Part shown: positions 1 through 11,828 of the stretch, one piece after another | How positions within the stretch are numbered: position 1 is the stretch's first letter | Layout of the letters: the number at the start of each line of letters is the position of its first letter | From: Muscardinus avellanarius | Taxonomy: Eukaryota > Chordata > Mammalia > Rodentia > Gliridae | NCBI GenBank assembly: GCA_963383645.1 | Contig: OY726560.1 | Coordinates: 63,052,058-63,116,057 of the forward strand | Length of the DNA: 64,000 bases | Reading direction: 5' to 3' | Translations under genes and position numbers: made by a program | Notes under the pieces: model-generated | Database searches by the model: none | What the model saw: the letters and a program-made list of their open reading frames with translations, nothing else | What the model was told of the DNA's origin: nothing

Positions 1-29
1 GTTGTATTTATTGTAGATGATATGGTATG

Positions 30-608
30 TGTACCAGTATTGGGAAGAGGTGTTAAACTGTATTAATGTACCAGTATTGGGAAAGATTTCCAATTTTAAA
101 AATATATCTTTGGTAGTGAAGAAAGCCAGGAGCTGTGGGGAGAGAGCCAACAGGTTTCTCCATGGATAATTAGCAAAAGAATAGAAGAAGCCTAGGCTCT
201 TTTTACATTTCTAAAGAGAGGCCAAGTTCCTCAAGGATGGAAGGAAATCTCAGATTCCAGAGAAGAAACTTAACACATTTTGGAATGTAAAGAAAGTTGT
301 GGGGGTCTGTGCCAGTGACAGAGCTGTCCCCCCCACCACTGCCCCAGAAGGGGCAGATCTGGCTGGGTTGGAGACAGAGTGGAATACCTGGGTTAGAGAT
401 AGGGCAGGATATATACATATCAAAGGACCTGCTGCAGACTTGGTCAGGATAAGAAAACTCAGCATGCAGGGATTTTTGGTGAATTCATTTGAACCACCGC
501 CTTGTGTTACCCTTGGGTACATGAGGTTGTAACTGTCTTCTGTCTTTCTATCTTTTTTAATAAACTTATTTAAATCTTCCCCAAACCATATAATCTCAAA
601 CCATAACA
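30..608 (+). mobile_element. Solo LTR with 5-bp target duplication
   Basis: The segment starts TGTACCAGTATTGGG and ends AAACCATAACA, the TG...CA ends of a retroviral LTR. It is flanked by GTATG at 25-29 and again at 609-613. An AATAAA signal lies near 560, close to the 3' end, which sets plus orientation. No internal retroviral sequence follows, so this is a solo LTR left by LTR-LTR recombination. Its termini match those of the LTR at 14,654-15,244. Five-bp duplications are usual for ERV-L/MaLR-type or some ERV1 elements. The family name is not assigned. Confidence 0.75.
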
Positions 609-613
609 GTATG

Positions 614-1047
614 GGTCTACATGATCCTTGTGTCATAGATTAATTTTCTGCTCAGATTATATGATCAACATGTCATGAGTGTATTTTAATCACACTTGGT
701 CAGCAAGCTTGGGATCTCAATTTGTAATTATTATTTAAGATGACTAATTTCTATACCTACATCTGCTTACCAATTTCCCATCTAATGGAGCCACAAGCAA
801 AATAGGATCTAACACTCAAGGACTCAAAACTCTGCTCCAACATTATTTCCCATGTGCAATTTTGTCATTTCTTTCCAAACATTTTATATAAAAACTATAA
901 CATAAATATATAAATTTCCCTCAAAACCTTTGCATTATTATGCCAGTGCAACTGTGATCATACTAAAGCTTGACAAAACTCAATTCATCTTGGAAAGCCC
1001 AGATTATGTGTCACCTATAACATTACTGTGAGTAAGATCAAGAATGA
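614..1047. other. Unassigned intergenic DNA
   Basis: AT-rich sequence with no sustained reading frame and no repeat that I recognise. Confidence 0.6.
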
Positions 1048-1060
1048 TTAATCTCTCCTT

Positions 1061-1258
1061 TTTTTTTTTTTTTTTGAGTGGTACTGAGGATGGAGCCCAG
1101 GGGCCCTCTACCTCTGGGCTATACTCCCAAACCTATTTTTATATTTAATTTGGAGACTGGGTCTCTTAAGACAGCTGAGGCTGGCTTCAAACCTGCATGA
1201 CCCTCCTGTCTTAGCCTCCCAAGCGCAGGGATTACAAGCCTGTGCCACCACGCCTGGC
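1061..1258 (-). mobile_element. Dimeric 7SL/tRNA SINE (B1-dID type)
   Basis: Read on the minus strand it runs from a 7SL-like half (GGCGTGGTGGCACAGGC...TTGTAATCCC) to a tRNA/ID-like half ending in CCATCCTCAGTACCACTC and an A tail, seen here as the T run at 1061-1075. The target duplication TTAATCTCTCCTTTT occurs at about 1048 and again at 1259. Confidence 0.9.
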
Positions 1259-1514
1259 TTAATCTCTCCTTTTTACCTATCACAATCCATTTGTGTTGAT
1301 TTTTGCATATTTGCACTGTTAATTGTTCAGATCAGTCTCTTCCATGGAACTGCTATTGCTGAAAGGGAAGGTGTCTTATGTTTATAAACAGAGGGTATAC
1401 CTTAATCATAGATGATACTCAACAAATATTTGTTAGAGTTACTGAAATTTTATTACTATAAACTAGAAGGAACTTTACAAATTCTATTGTTATCTCAGCA
1501 TTTGGTTGTAATAA

Positions 1515-2431
1515 TGAGGAGATAGAAAGGAAATAGGCAGATATGGAAAAGGCCTTGGTAGAAAAATGCTATTTTCCTGAGTTTCCTGAGGGGCGACAAA
1601 TGCCTGAAATTCCAAAGGCTCAGGAGATAAGAAGGCCAGAGCTTCACAAAGCCATCCTGAGTTTCCTAATCAACAAACCCACCGAGCAAGTCTGGCATTC
1701 CTAAAAGGAGACCCTTCAAAGAACTTGCAAATGTCCTATGCAAATTCTCCTTGGAATCTCAAAGTCACCCTAACCACAAACGGACTTGCAAGCGGTCAGG
1801 CATCGGCCAGTCAGATGGCAAAAGTGGGGCACTTTCCCGCTCAGGACCCCCTTCCCTTTTGGGGAGCTGTTCTCTCTCTCTCGCAGGTCGTGTTGGCCCT
1901 GAGAGAAGGCAGAGTGCATCTGAGGGCACGTGGCTCGGGCAACTCTCGAGTAGTGACCTGAAGGCCTCTGCTGGACATCATGGCTGGCCAGTCCCCTAGG
2001 GGTGACCTGTACCTCTTTTCTGGCAGATCGTGTGGACTCTGGGAGAAAGTAGTTTGCAACTGATGGGCACTTGGCTCGGGCGACACTCGGGTAGTGACCC
2101 TGAAGGCAGCTACTGGACCCCGGAGTTCCGACAGCCCCTATGGGGTGTTCGGCCACTTTTCTCTATCCCCTTCTGGCAGATCGTGCGGACTCCGGAAGAA
2201 AGCAGCCTGCACCTGAAGGCAATTCGGCTTGGGATACTCTCAAGTATTGTCCTGAAGGCAGCTGCTGGACCCAGAGTTCCAGCCCCTTTGGGGGTGTTCA
2301 GCCACCCTTGCCCCATTCCCTGCTGCTTCCAATAAACCTTTTACTCCCCTTCCTGAGGTCTGCGGGTGTCATTCTTCGCTCTCCATAGACAAGAACTCGC
2401 CGGGGTTTTCTCTCAAGAAACCCCCGTTTCA
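1515..2431 (+). mobile_element. Probable solo LTR (ERV1-like) with internal triplication
   Basis: The candidate LTR starts TGAGGAGATAG and ends CCCCCGTTTCA. It is flanked by the 4-bp duplication ATAA at 1511-1514 and 2432-2435, a length typical of gammaretrovirus-like (ERV1) elements. A CCAATAAACC polyadenylation signal lies near 2329, followed by a U5-like tract. The segment upstream of the signal consists of three tandem units (separate entry). No PBS or internal region follows. The 3' end is clearer than the 5' end, because a 4-bp repeat can occur by chance. Confidence 0.6.
1876..2312 (+). repeat. Three tandem ~140-bp units inside the LTR
   Basis: Three diverged direct repeats start near 1876, 2012 and 2172. 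Each has a GCAG(A/G)TCGTG block, a GAGAAAG/GAGAAGG-like block, a CTCGGG/CTTGGG block and a TGAAGGC block, and ends before a GGGGTG(A/T) motif. They sit just upstream of the polyadenylation signal and could be amplified promoter or enhancer units, as in many LTRs. That role is inferred. Confidence 0.65.
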
Positions 2432-2435
2432 ATAA

Positions 2436-3229
2436 CAAAGCAGACAGACTTTCAAAGGGCAGGAGCAGACTACCTCCAAGTCATACCCACAACCCTTTTT
2501 ATTTTGAAACAGTTTATTCCTAAATTGTTGAATGTGGGCTGAAACCTGCAATCTTCCCATCTCAGCATCTCAAGTGATGGGACCACAGGTGGCTCTCTCA
2601 AAGGGCAGTCTTGACCTTTGAAATACCTGCTTACTTACAGTCATGGAAACTGCACATTTTCCAAATGACACAGGAAACTCAACCTCACTGTGTTCTAGAA
2701 CTCCGTTGCAGTTGACTTCTTTTTTCTAAAATCCATAGTGCATGCACATTTTCTGATGAATGCCTGGCACACGGTCCATGTACAAGCTCTTATGCTTGTA
2801 AATATTGAGAGAGCAAATACAAGCAAGAAACTCCATTTAGAGCCTGTTCCCTGTTAACCCCACTTCCCTGTTTCATTCACCCTGATCCTCCCCACCTCCT
2901 GCTTTTGGAAAAACCCACCAGACACTGACCACTACCTTCTCACAGGTCACTATCATGCTCCCTGGCTTGTTGCTGTCTTGGCCTTTTCTTTGTTGAAGAG
3001 AGCAAAGCACTTGGGCCTTTTGTGAACTGGTCTGTTTTGGCTAAAACAAAGTAAAGACAGTTTGTTGTAAAAAAAAAATTTTTTTTTAAACCAAGAAGTC
3101 TGCAATGAAAAGCCTTTGAGAATTGAGGCTAACTTCAAGACCAGGGGATACCAAAACACAGGTGCGCAGGCTGAAGCTTCACTAAGGGGCTTAAATCAGG
3201 CTTCTGAACAAGACTTGAAATTAATCAAA
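2436..3229. other. Unassigned intergenic DNA
   Basis: No gene or recognisable repeat. A short A-run/T-run palindrome lies at about 3069-3087. Confidence 0.5.
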
Positions 3230-3322
3230 TCATGTTATATGCATGTACAAAGATGCTACAGTGAAACCCACTATCCTGCATAAATGCTATACACCAATAA
3301 AAAATTAATAAATAACAAATAT
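3230..3322 (+). mobile_element. Short L1 3'-end fragment
   Basis: The stretch ends ACACCAATAAAAAATTAATAAATAA. It resembles the terminal block ATGCACCAATAAAAAA(A)TTT shared by the L1 elements at 26,370 and 48,580. It appears to be a heavily 5'-truncated L1 tail. I did not establish a target duplication. Confidence 0.45.
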
Positions 3323-4704
3323 CAGGATATCACACTCCGAGTGGGTTTTTTTTAGCTCAAAATAGTTTGTTCTGATTCCTTTCCCCAGGAAGTTGTGGGA
3401 AATAAATGAGATCACCTGTGCAAAAGTTCTTTGTGACCACAAAATTATGATAAACACAGACTTGTCACAGCCATTGCCTCACTTAAGTTATTCTGTCACA
3501 GATTAAGGTAATTTGGAAGACAAGCCAGGATTTTCACTTTTTCTTTATTTCTGCTCCCAAAGAACAATGAATTGCATAAGGGATTTCTCTCAAAGACTTT
3601 GAGGGAGAGAAGAGGGAAGAGTTGTGTTTGGTTTTCTGAAATGTCCCTGAGAAGAATTAAACTAAATGGTTTATGTATCCTGCTTCATTACCCCTTGGCC
3701 TAGATTGCAGTGTAGAGAAGGGGCAACCTCTTTGCCGGTTTCTAGCATTTGCTGTTCAGTGGACTGTGTTCCAATTGAGCTCATGGTTCTGCATCAGGTT
3801 CATCCGAGCACTGCCAAAGCGCCCCAAACACCATCTGCTCCAGGGTGTGGCCAGAGTTTTGAACCAAACTCATGCCTTAGAGTAGCCCCACACTTGCTTC
3901 CCCTGACTGTGATTTAATAAGGAGCAGTGGGCACAGTAAGAGGGCTGAAGATATTTCCTATAAATGAACCAGAAACCCATCTGTTTACATATATGCTATT
4001 CATTGGCTCCTTCAAAACAACCCTTTTCCCAGAGTAACTGTATATAATCATGAAAATGTGTCGAAAACATGAATCATTAAAAGTGCATGAGAAAAAGAAC
4101 TATTTCTTCAGGCTTTTGATGAGTCCTTGTTGGGCTTAACTTTGGCCTTTCTCTATCCCAAGTGTTATTCACTCTTCTAAGCCTTTTGGCCCTGAAAACA
4201 GCTGATGGAGAAGGAATCAACTGAATTCAGAACAATTCTTCAGAGACTGGAATTGTCAACCACCTTCCATAATTTCAGTCTTATTAACTACACATAGGAT
4301 GGTGCGCACAGCCATCTGGTGGACTGTTCAGACGGTTCACAGGCCAATTTGCTGCTGTCTACAATGTGGCTTTGTGCATCCAAAGATCAACTAGCTTATA
4401 GAGGAGAAGAAATGGCAATTTTAGGGGGATTAAAGTTAATGACTACTGATCATTATTTAAACAAGGACCTGCTGTTACTTGTTAAAGAAAGAAAGGTCTG
4501 GAGGCTTCCACATGTTAATGTCATTCAAACATCTGCTATAGACATTCTACCAAATGGGCTGGGAGCCACACAGCTAAATTGTGGATCCTAGTAACAATCC
4601 AAGGGGCCAAGAAGTTGCCCTGAGGAAATGTCCTGCCACAAACATTTGTAGTTTTTCTTTAGCTCAAAGGTCAACACTTCCAGGTTGCCAGGTCCCAATA
4701 AGAA
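3323..4704. other. Unassigned intergenic DNA
   Basis: Short frames only (longest about 90 codons, at 4319-4591), with no recognisable domain. I see no repeat family and no exon-like signals I would defend. Confidence 0.5.
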
Positions 4705-4872
4705 GTCAGTGGTTTGCAGGCTCAGCTGTACCCTGAAATCACCTGGGAGCTTTAAAAAGTACTGACCGGGATCTCACCCCCAGCCTCCCCTGGAACTTTC
4801 CTTTAATTGTTCTGGGGTGCGTCCTGAGAACACAGGTGATTCTAATCTGCGGGGTGGTTTGAGAATGCCTGT
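4705..4872. mobile_element. MER5-like (hAT-Charlie) relic
   Basis: It contains the blocks typical of this ancient mammalian non-autonomous DNA transposon: AATCACCTGGGAGCTTTAAAA, a CACCCCCAG tract, TCTGGGGTG and a terminal GGTGATTCTAAT...TTTGAGAATG. It is decayed, and the ends are approximate. Confidence 0.6.
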
Positions 4873-5780
4873 TTAAAACTGATAGAACTTGGTAGCTGGA
4901 AGATGTGAGCACAGAGCCTCCCGTATATTTTTACTTAGTAGAGCATATTTGGGCTCATTTGTTCTGGTAAGTTCAGGCCCTTCTCTAGGCAATGGAAAAT
5001 GTCTCACCGACTGAGTGCACTTTTGCCTCCAGCCCATTGTTACTCTCCAAACATCTCATTCCTTGTTATTTTCAATACCTTCCTTTAAATGCAGCTTGCT
5101 TCGTGTCTTTTGGGGGCATTTCATCAGATTTGATCTGATTTCCTTTGTATTTCAGCTTAGTTTCCCTGATATTTATTTCTTACGTTCATTCTTTGAAAAG
5201 CTGTTTCTTGGATGGATCTTATTTTCCTGTCTCAGTCATGTTATTTGCAAATACTATGCACAATGTCACTTTTTGGTGAGGACAGCAAGACTATTCTTAT
5301 TTTCCCCATGACCTCATGGTCCCTGGGGTCACTGGGAATACCTTCCTAGATGCCAAATGTGAAGAGCATTAACCAGCTCCACCTGGTATTCCCACTGCAT
5401 TGTACAAGCAGGTGAGCCCTCTGGAGCATTGACAGTGTGCACACATAAAGTAGTATTTAGACCTGGATGGGTTACTTGGCCATAAAGGAGGAAACAGATA
5501 TAATTTGTTAGCCAATAATCTGGCACAAAAATCCAATAAAGAAATTAGAAACACAGGTCCTGCTGCCAGTTATAAATATATCCAGTGTCCTGAATGAGTG
5601 TATACCCCATATCTACTTTGGCCAGTGCCGACGTGAGCTCCTCTCCTGGTGTTGTATTGTCCTTTTTATAAGAAGCTGGTGTGCAAGGGTCTTTTTCAAA
5701 CCAACAACGCATGTGAGATCCAGCAAACTCAGGATCGGAGCCAGGATAAGAGAGATTAGGCATGAGATTCAGGAAGGGGC
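4873..5780. other. Unassigned intergenic DNA
   Basis: No gene or repeat recognised. The 98-codon plus-strand frame at 5015-5311 is hydrophobic but shows no family features. Confidence 0.5.
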
Positions 5781-5791
5781 GCTTTTGTTCT

Positions 5792-6030
5792 GTTTTTTTT
5801 TTTTTTTTTTTGACATCATTTGCACTTGAACAAAAGTTGTTTATTGTTTTAATAAAACTTGACTCGCAAATGTTGCCACGGCATGAACTCTGTCAGCATT
5901 TCCATTGTAACCTTTGCTTTCAGGGGGTTTTAACTCAGCCATAAAACTTCCTCTGGGTTAAAATCTGGCACCCAAAATAACTTGGAATCTCTAAGGCTCA
6001 GCCATGAAGGAAATAGTTGTGTGTGTATGT

Positions 6031-6062
<32 letters not shown>

Positions 6063-6130
6063 CTATGTACCCTTTTTTAAAAGTACTTTTGATAATTCTT
6101 AAAGAGACAATAAAATATGTTCCCTCTGAA
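5792..6130 (-). pseudogene. Possible processed retrocopy of an mRNA 3' end
   Basis: On the minus strand an AATAAA signal lies about 25 nt before a long A run (the T run at 5792-5810), as at the 3' end of a polyadenylated transcript. The flank CTTTTGTTCTG at 5781-5791 recurs almost unchanged at 6131-6141, consistent with an L1-mediated target duplication. A TG microsatellite lies inside. No reading frame identifies the parent gene, so this may be 3'UTR only. Confidence 0.4.
6017..6062. repeat. (TG)n microsatellite
   Basis: Mostly uninterrupted TG dinucleotides, with a few TA interruptions at the left side. Confidence 0.95.
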
Positions 6131-6141
6131 TTTTTGTTCTG

Positions 6142-6397
6142 TTTCTAACTCAAAATTATATCTATACTTCATTAAAGATAAATTGATTTAAAATACTTCA
6201 TCCATTTTATGTAACATAGAAATCCCCTTCTCTTTACCCATTTTCTCCTATCCAGCTTCTTGATAAATGTACTTCTGAAGAGGTTGCTAATTTCTTCATT
6301 AAATAAATTCAATTCTATTATTTTATTGCCACAGCCTATTGATGATTTTTGTAGATACTATATACCCATCAGTATCCACAACACAGACCACAAAATA
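6142..6397. other. Unassigned AT-rich DNA
   Basis: Nothing recognised between the retrocopy candidate and the SINE. Confidence 0.5.
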
Positions 6398-6410
6398 GCA
6401 TTAGCTTTTC

Positions 6411-6624
6411 TTTTTTTTTTTTTTTTTTTTTTTTCTGTACTGGAGATTGAACTCAGGGGTATTTTACCTCTGAACTCTGAACTACACTTTCATCCCCATT
6501 TTTGTATTCTTTATTTTAAAGTTTTGGAAAGCCTAAGTAGCTGAGGCTGGCCAAGAACCTGCCATCCTCTTGTCTCAGCTTACTAAGTACTGAGATTACA
6601 AACATGTGCCACCATGTCCAGCTC
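6411..6624 (-). mobile_element. Dimeric SINE, diverged
   Basis: A T run (the A tail on the minus strand) is followed by a tRNA-like half (CTGTACTGGAGATTGAACTC) and a 7SL-like half ending ACATGTGCCACCATGTCCAGC. The approximate target duplication GCATTAGCTTTT / GCATTGACTTTT lies at 6398 and 6626. Confidence 0.85.
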
Positions 6625-6871
6625 GGCATTGACTTTTGAAACCTACCTTCTGATCACCTTTTCTTTTAACCATTATAAAAGGATGAATTAAATTGACACA
6701 GTTCCTCAGCATTTCCATAATTTCTGTGAGCTGTCTCGTATTCTTTTAACAAATTCCCTTTATGTTTAATATCATCAGAGTTAAGCTGGAATCATATGTA
6801 ATAAAATACCCTACCTAATATAAATATAACCCTTAGCAGAACAAATTTTCTTTTTAAAGTTATGTGGGTTG

Positions 6872-7010
6872 TTCAAAGTGTGGTCAAAGTATGGAATCAC
6901 CTAGGATCTGGTTAGAAATGTAGACTTTGCTCATGTTTCTTCAGGACAAATCTACATCTTCATGAGCCCACGTGATTCATATACACATTCATGTTTGAGA
7001 AGTCTTGACC
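6872..7010. mobile_element. MER5-like (hAT-Charlie) relic
   Basis: GTTCAAAGTGTGGTC, GAATCACCTAGGATCTGGTTAGAAATG and a terminal GTGATTCATATACACATTCATGTTTGAGAAG follow the inverted-repeat layout of MER5 elements. The copy is old and internally diverged. Confidence 0.55.
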
Positions 7011-7823
7011 TAGTATAACTCTCTATTTGAGTCATAGATCTAAACTCAGTGCACACATTAAATTGTAGATTATCATTCTTTCAGATACTGTTGCCTCAAA
7101 ATTTTCTTTCAGTTTAATGTAGTCCCTAAACCTCTAAGAAAATGAAACATTATAATAAGATTCTTGCAGGCAGGACCCAGATACTATTTATCTCTGTATC
7201 CAGTAGCTTCTTCTAATAACTAGACACTAGAAAGGAACTTGAGAGATTTTGGTGCTTTACCCTAGAATTTACAAATCATTTTCATGTGTAGTATCTTTTA
7301 AATTTGTTATTTTATTTGTTTATTTTACTTGATATCCCTGCCCAAAGATTGGTTAGTTCCTATTTTTAGTTCTTATTACTGTTTTTCAAAAGTACAAACA
7401 ACAAAGAACATGAGATATTGCTGATGGCATTCAGCATCAAAGACTCCAAGATCCTTAGAGAAGCCAGCGACTCATTGGTTTGTGATGTTCTTTCTACCAT
7501 CCCTTTGTGTAACCTGGGAATGCAGCTGCTTTATCACCTCTAAATAGCACTATATTAAGTGGGAAATATCATCTCCAGGATAACTGAGATTCAAGATTTT
7601 TTGGTGTGTTTTAACTAATACCAGCCAGGGAGTTCTCAGACCCTAGACTTCAGACCCATGTCATTTTCACCCCATTACCAAGGAGCCCTGCAAGAGAAGA
7701 GCAGTAGACTCCACTCACTACTGAACATGAAGGGTTCCTAACTAAACCATTTTAACAAGCTACCTGGTATATACGTATAAATAATTATATGTAATATAAT
7801 TATATATGTATGTATATAATTTA
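7011..7823. other. Unassigned intergenic DNA
   Basis: No reading frame or repeat that I recognise. Confidence 0.5.
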
Positions 7824-7930
7824 TACTGGGGATTGAACCTAGGGGCAATCTACCCCTGACCTACATTCCTACCTATATTTTTTTTTCTATTTTGAAACAG
7901 GATCTCCATATGCAACACTAATTGTCTCAT
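7824..7930 (-). mobile_element. SINE fragment (tRNA-like half)
   Basis: TATACTGGGGATTGAACCTAGG, then CTACCCCTGACCTACATTCC, then TTTTGAAACAGGATCTC match the minus-strand right half of the dimeric SINE. The 7SL half is missing. Confidence 0.65.
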
Positions 7931-8207
7931 TCTCAGAATTTACATTAGGTTGTTTCTGACACGTACATAGTTTCCATTCCTTATAATGGTGAGGACATGC
8001 CTAAAATCTCATTTGGCTATAGAATTGTCGATGTTATGATAGGCATTATTTTCAATTTACCTATAACTATTCTGTAGAGTCCATTCCTCTTTAACTTTTT
8101 TTTTTTTACTTTGGTAAGTTAGAAAAATAAGATAAATAACAAAATACTGAAGTAGTCCTCTACCTTTCAGTTTATTTCCAATGATGAGAGCCTACTTGCT
8201 TTAAATA

Positions 8208-8306
<99 letters not shown>

Positions 8307-9732
8307 GAACTGACTATAACATGCTACCATAAGTCAGGATTTGGAGTTATTTTGGGGTTACTTATGATTTCTTCAGGAACCGTAGTAAGAGTGCTAAGTT
8401 TCTTCTAATACATTAATATCGGGAATATTCACTATAACTATTTGTTATATAATAAAAATAAGAACTTAACATATCATTGATTAACTTCTTACTAAGTGTC
8501 AGGAATTCTTAAGAATTCTTAAGAATATATACATATATTCTTTCATTTACTCCTTGACAAAAAAAAGAGATGTAATTACAGTCTTTATCATTCTGTAGTG
8601 AAGTAAGCTAAAGATTATAGAAGTTGAATAACTTTCTCCAAATCCTAGAACTGTTAAGTGATAAGATTAAAATGTAAACCCAGGTGTATTTCTAAATAAA
8701 GTACTAATAAGACCATATGCTTAGTACTGTGCTATGATGCGTTAAGAAAATAAATATCATGTTGGTAAAATATTATATGAGAGTAAAATAGATAATTAGA
8801 TTTTTAGGCAAAGTTCTCATTAGTCATAAGGAGCACAACATATAGTGTTATGTATTTTAAAACTAGTATTTTATATTTAGTTATTTTCTGGTTAGATAAT
8901 AGATTGTAGTAAGTGCTTCTGCTATTAATGTACTAGAAGAAATTAACACTACTATAGCAAAAGAAAAAAACCTATAAAGTCTTATTTTTGAATGGGTAAA
9001 AGTAAAGAAAATAAGTGTTCTTTTTATAACTGTATTTTATGAAATAAGATTCAGTGTTTATATGTCAAGAGGAAAACTCTAGCTGTGGTTCAAAAAATTA
9101 ATTCATCCCTGCTTCTAGTAACTTGCTACTATATAGGTATTTAATTGTAATCCCAATGTAATGCATTTTGAGCTCACTAGGCTTGGAATACAGTAAAGGT
9201 ATATTGCTTTTGGCTCAACCTATGTAATTTCTGCTGCAATAAATTATCATATAACAAAGGTCAAAAAGGCAGCGTGAATAACTTTTTAAATGAGACTGCA
9301 AGAAATAAATTTTCATGTCAAGTATTAAAATCTATCTTTAACTTCTAATAACCCAGAAAAAACCTTTGATCTATGTGAATTTCTAATTCACAATTGATTT
9401 ATAAAGCAAAGATTCAGTTTAAAACTATATTTAGAGTCATTAACCTTGCAAATGCAATCTCTAAAAGAAAAAAATCTCCAATATTATAGAAACAGTAGTT
9501 TATTTTTCTAAGAAAACTGAACTTTTAGCATTTTAATCATTTTACCCTTCAAGTCATGTTGGACCAGAGAATAGGCCTGTATTTTTTTCTAGAAATATTT
9601 TTTAATCTGAAAAATAGAAGTACTTTTGGAGTTTTTTGGGTGGTTTTGTGTGTGACTTTGGGGTTTTGTTGTTTTGTTTGTTTCTGAGGACATTTGTATT
9701 ATTTTGCTTTTTGTTTTAAAAATGTTTAATTG
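7931..9732. other. AT-rich intergenic DNA
   Basis: No gene and no family-level repeat recognised. It includes the AT microsatellite listed separately. A G/T-rich tract lies at 9625-9720. Confidence 0.5.
8210..8300. repeat. (AT)n microsatellite with a GT interruption
   Basis: About 90 bp of alternating AT, interrupted near the middle by a short GTGTGTGTGT block. A likely hotspot for length change and assembly error. Confidence 0.95.
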
Positions 9733-9736
9733 ACAG

Positions 9737-10115
9737 TGTAACGTTGAAATTGAGTGGGGGTTGTGAAGGAGGTAAACACCAGCCTAGTATCAAAAGCTGC
9801 TTTAATCAACCAGCGCCTTTGGGCAGGTCTGCCGACCATGGGGAAAGAAACAGATGAGCCATGTGATCAGCAGAGTTGCACCAGGGAGCAGAAGTACCCC
9901 AATCTTTAAAGTGGGGGGTTGGATGGGGCTAGCAGTGTGGGAATGCCAATTCTCTTGTGACATTTGGAGTCTCAAGATGCCTGGAGTCTGTCTCGCGATG
10001 TTTGGAGTCTCGTGACAACTAAAGTCTAACAATATCTCCATTTTTGGCTTCCAGGGTTCAGCCTCCTGTGCCCATTGTGGAGTCCCGTGGGGGAAGGGAG
10101 GGACCCGACCTATCA
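9737..10115 (-). repeat. 3' LTR of the minus-strand element
   Basis: 379 bp, intact. It pairs with the interrupted LTR at 14,459-15,430; blocks such as GCCTGGAGTCTGTCTCG and GGGGGAAGGGAGGGACCC are shared. Confidence 0.8.
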
Positions 10116-11516
10116 TCCGGGCCTTTTGGTGATATTGGGCGATGACCGAGTCCATAACTACTCCCTGTTGTCAGGGGATGTCATAAGAACCCCTTGGGCA
10201 GGAGAGGTTGGGTCCTTTGGAAGTGGGCAGGTGGGAGTATGGCTACAGCTGGAATTAATTAGAGGTTACCCTGGACAGCTTGGTAATGCATGTTCAAATA
10301 AACTTTAACAGATGAGGAGCTATTAAAAGAAAAGGCAAATTATGAGAATGGGTCCCGATAAAGGAAGCAGCCATCCACTACTGCCCTTGCCAGGAGGGGA
10401 AGGAGCCCAGCCCTTCCAGATATGAGGTAGATTGTCACTATCATGTTTTTAGATTTTTGCTTAAACTGGTCAGAGTTTAAATGCAAGAGCCACTTGAAGA
10501 GGCAATATGGGTCAGTCTGGTTAAATGGAAAACATGCTGTTGGGTCAGAAGCACCAGTAATGGATTTTAGAGAGTTTAATATTTATCGCTGTCTGGCATC
10601 TAGAGAGGGAGAGCACCATACTATGTAAACAAGTAGACCTGCTGAAATAAAAGCATTAAAGAGAATTATGCCAAGAAAAACAGAGCTTACTGGGCCCCAA
10701 CACTGTACAAGAGAATTTGCCATGAGGCTGTTGTAACAGAACCATTTTCAGCCAAGTAAGGTGATACCAGTTGGGGTCCCCCAGCAGTTTGGCTGCAGTA
10801 GGTATGGTGAGAATCACTGGAGCAACTTAATTAGGACTTAGTTGGAGCAACTTAATTAGGACTTGATCCCCTGGTTTAAGGACCTTGACTGCTGGGTGTG
10901 GAGCTGATTCTTCAGTCCCAGGTTGGAGAAGATATCAGTCAGTCTGTTCCCTAAGGAGGTGCCTGAGAAAAGATAAGTAAGAGAGATAGAAAGACAAGGG
11001 AGGGGGTCCAAGGGACAGAAGCACTGAGTAGGCAACCAAAAAGGAGATTGGCTTACTACTATCTTGAGAGCTACCCTGGGCTCAACAAGGAGGATTGAAG
11101 TTGAGGAGTCCTGGAGCTGTCAGTCTTTGGCCAGACTGAGTAGGACCAGCAGCAGGGCCTGGTCTGGAAGGGTGGTCCCCTTGTGTTGAGGCACCTGGGG
11201 CTCACCACTTTTTCAAGGGCACTGTTCCAGTGGCCCCCCTGGCCGCACCCCGGGCATTGTCTGATTGTTGTGCATAGCCTTGCTGCACTTGAAGCAGGCT
11301 CCTGGAGTAGTTGTTATTGCTGTCCTCCACCCCTAGTTGGCACTCCGGAGGGCTGAGCCTCCACCCCCAGCTGCAGGGCAGCTACCAGGGTCAAGCTTGC
11401 AAATCTGCCTTTTGGAGAAGTCAGAGTGTACGCTCCAGCTCTGCCTGTTCCTCTCTAGAATTAAAGACTTTAAATGCCATGTTCACCAAATCTCAGATAG
11501 GGGTTTGAGAACAGTC
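10116..11516 (-). other. ERV internal region, 3' part
   Basis: This is the internal DNA next to the 3' LTR. Only short frames occur, and none shows retroviral protease, RT or envelope motifs. A 24-bp direct duplication (GGAGCAACTTAATTAGGACTT twice) lies at about 10,819-10,865. A purine-leaning stretch next to the LTR (minus-strand AAAAGGCCCGGA) is only a weak polypurine-tract candidate. Confidence 0.55.
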
Positions 11517-11786
11517 CTCAGCTGCCAGGGTCCAGCCCTAGCAAGAGTTGAGGTTCGTGTGCTGGTGAGATGAGAGTCGAGGTCGAGAGAGAGAAGACAC
11601 TGACACAGGAGACCAGATGGCAGCTTCTCGAACTTTATTTTGATGTAAGTTTTTTTAGCTCCTTTCTTACATTTTTTTTTATTCTTATTCTTATTTTTCA
11701 GGATTTGTTATAATCTTTATAGTCATGCAAACAGAAACTTCAAGGACAGAAAAAGTCTTTTTACACAGACTTCAGGGCAGGGTGCC

Positions 11787-11792
<6 letters not shown>

Positions 11793-11828
<36 letters not shown>

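Noticed and set aside
1770..2156. 128-codon minus-strand frame
   Set aside because: It lies across the repeated units of an LTR; the overlapping frames on the other strand are equally open.
5015..5311. 98-codon hydrophobic frame as a membrane protein
   Set aside because: T-rich DNA gives Phe/Leu-rich frames by chance. No homologue recognised and no gene context.
8210..8300. AT run as a replication origin or matrix-attachment site
   Set aside because: A simple microsatellite explains it; no independent signal.
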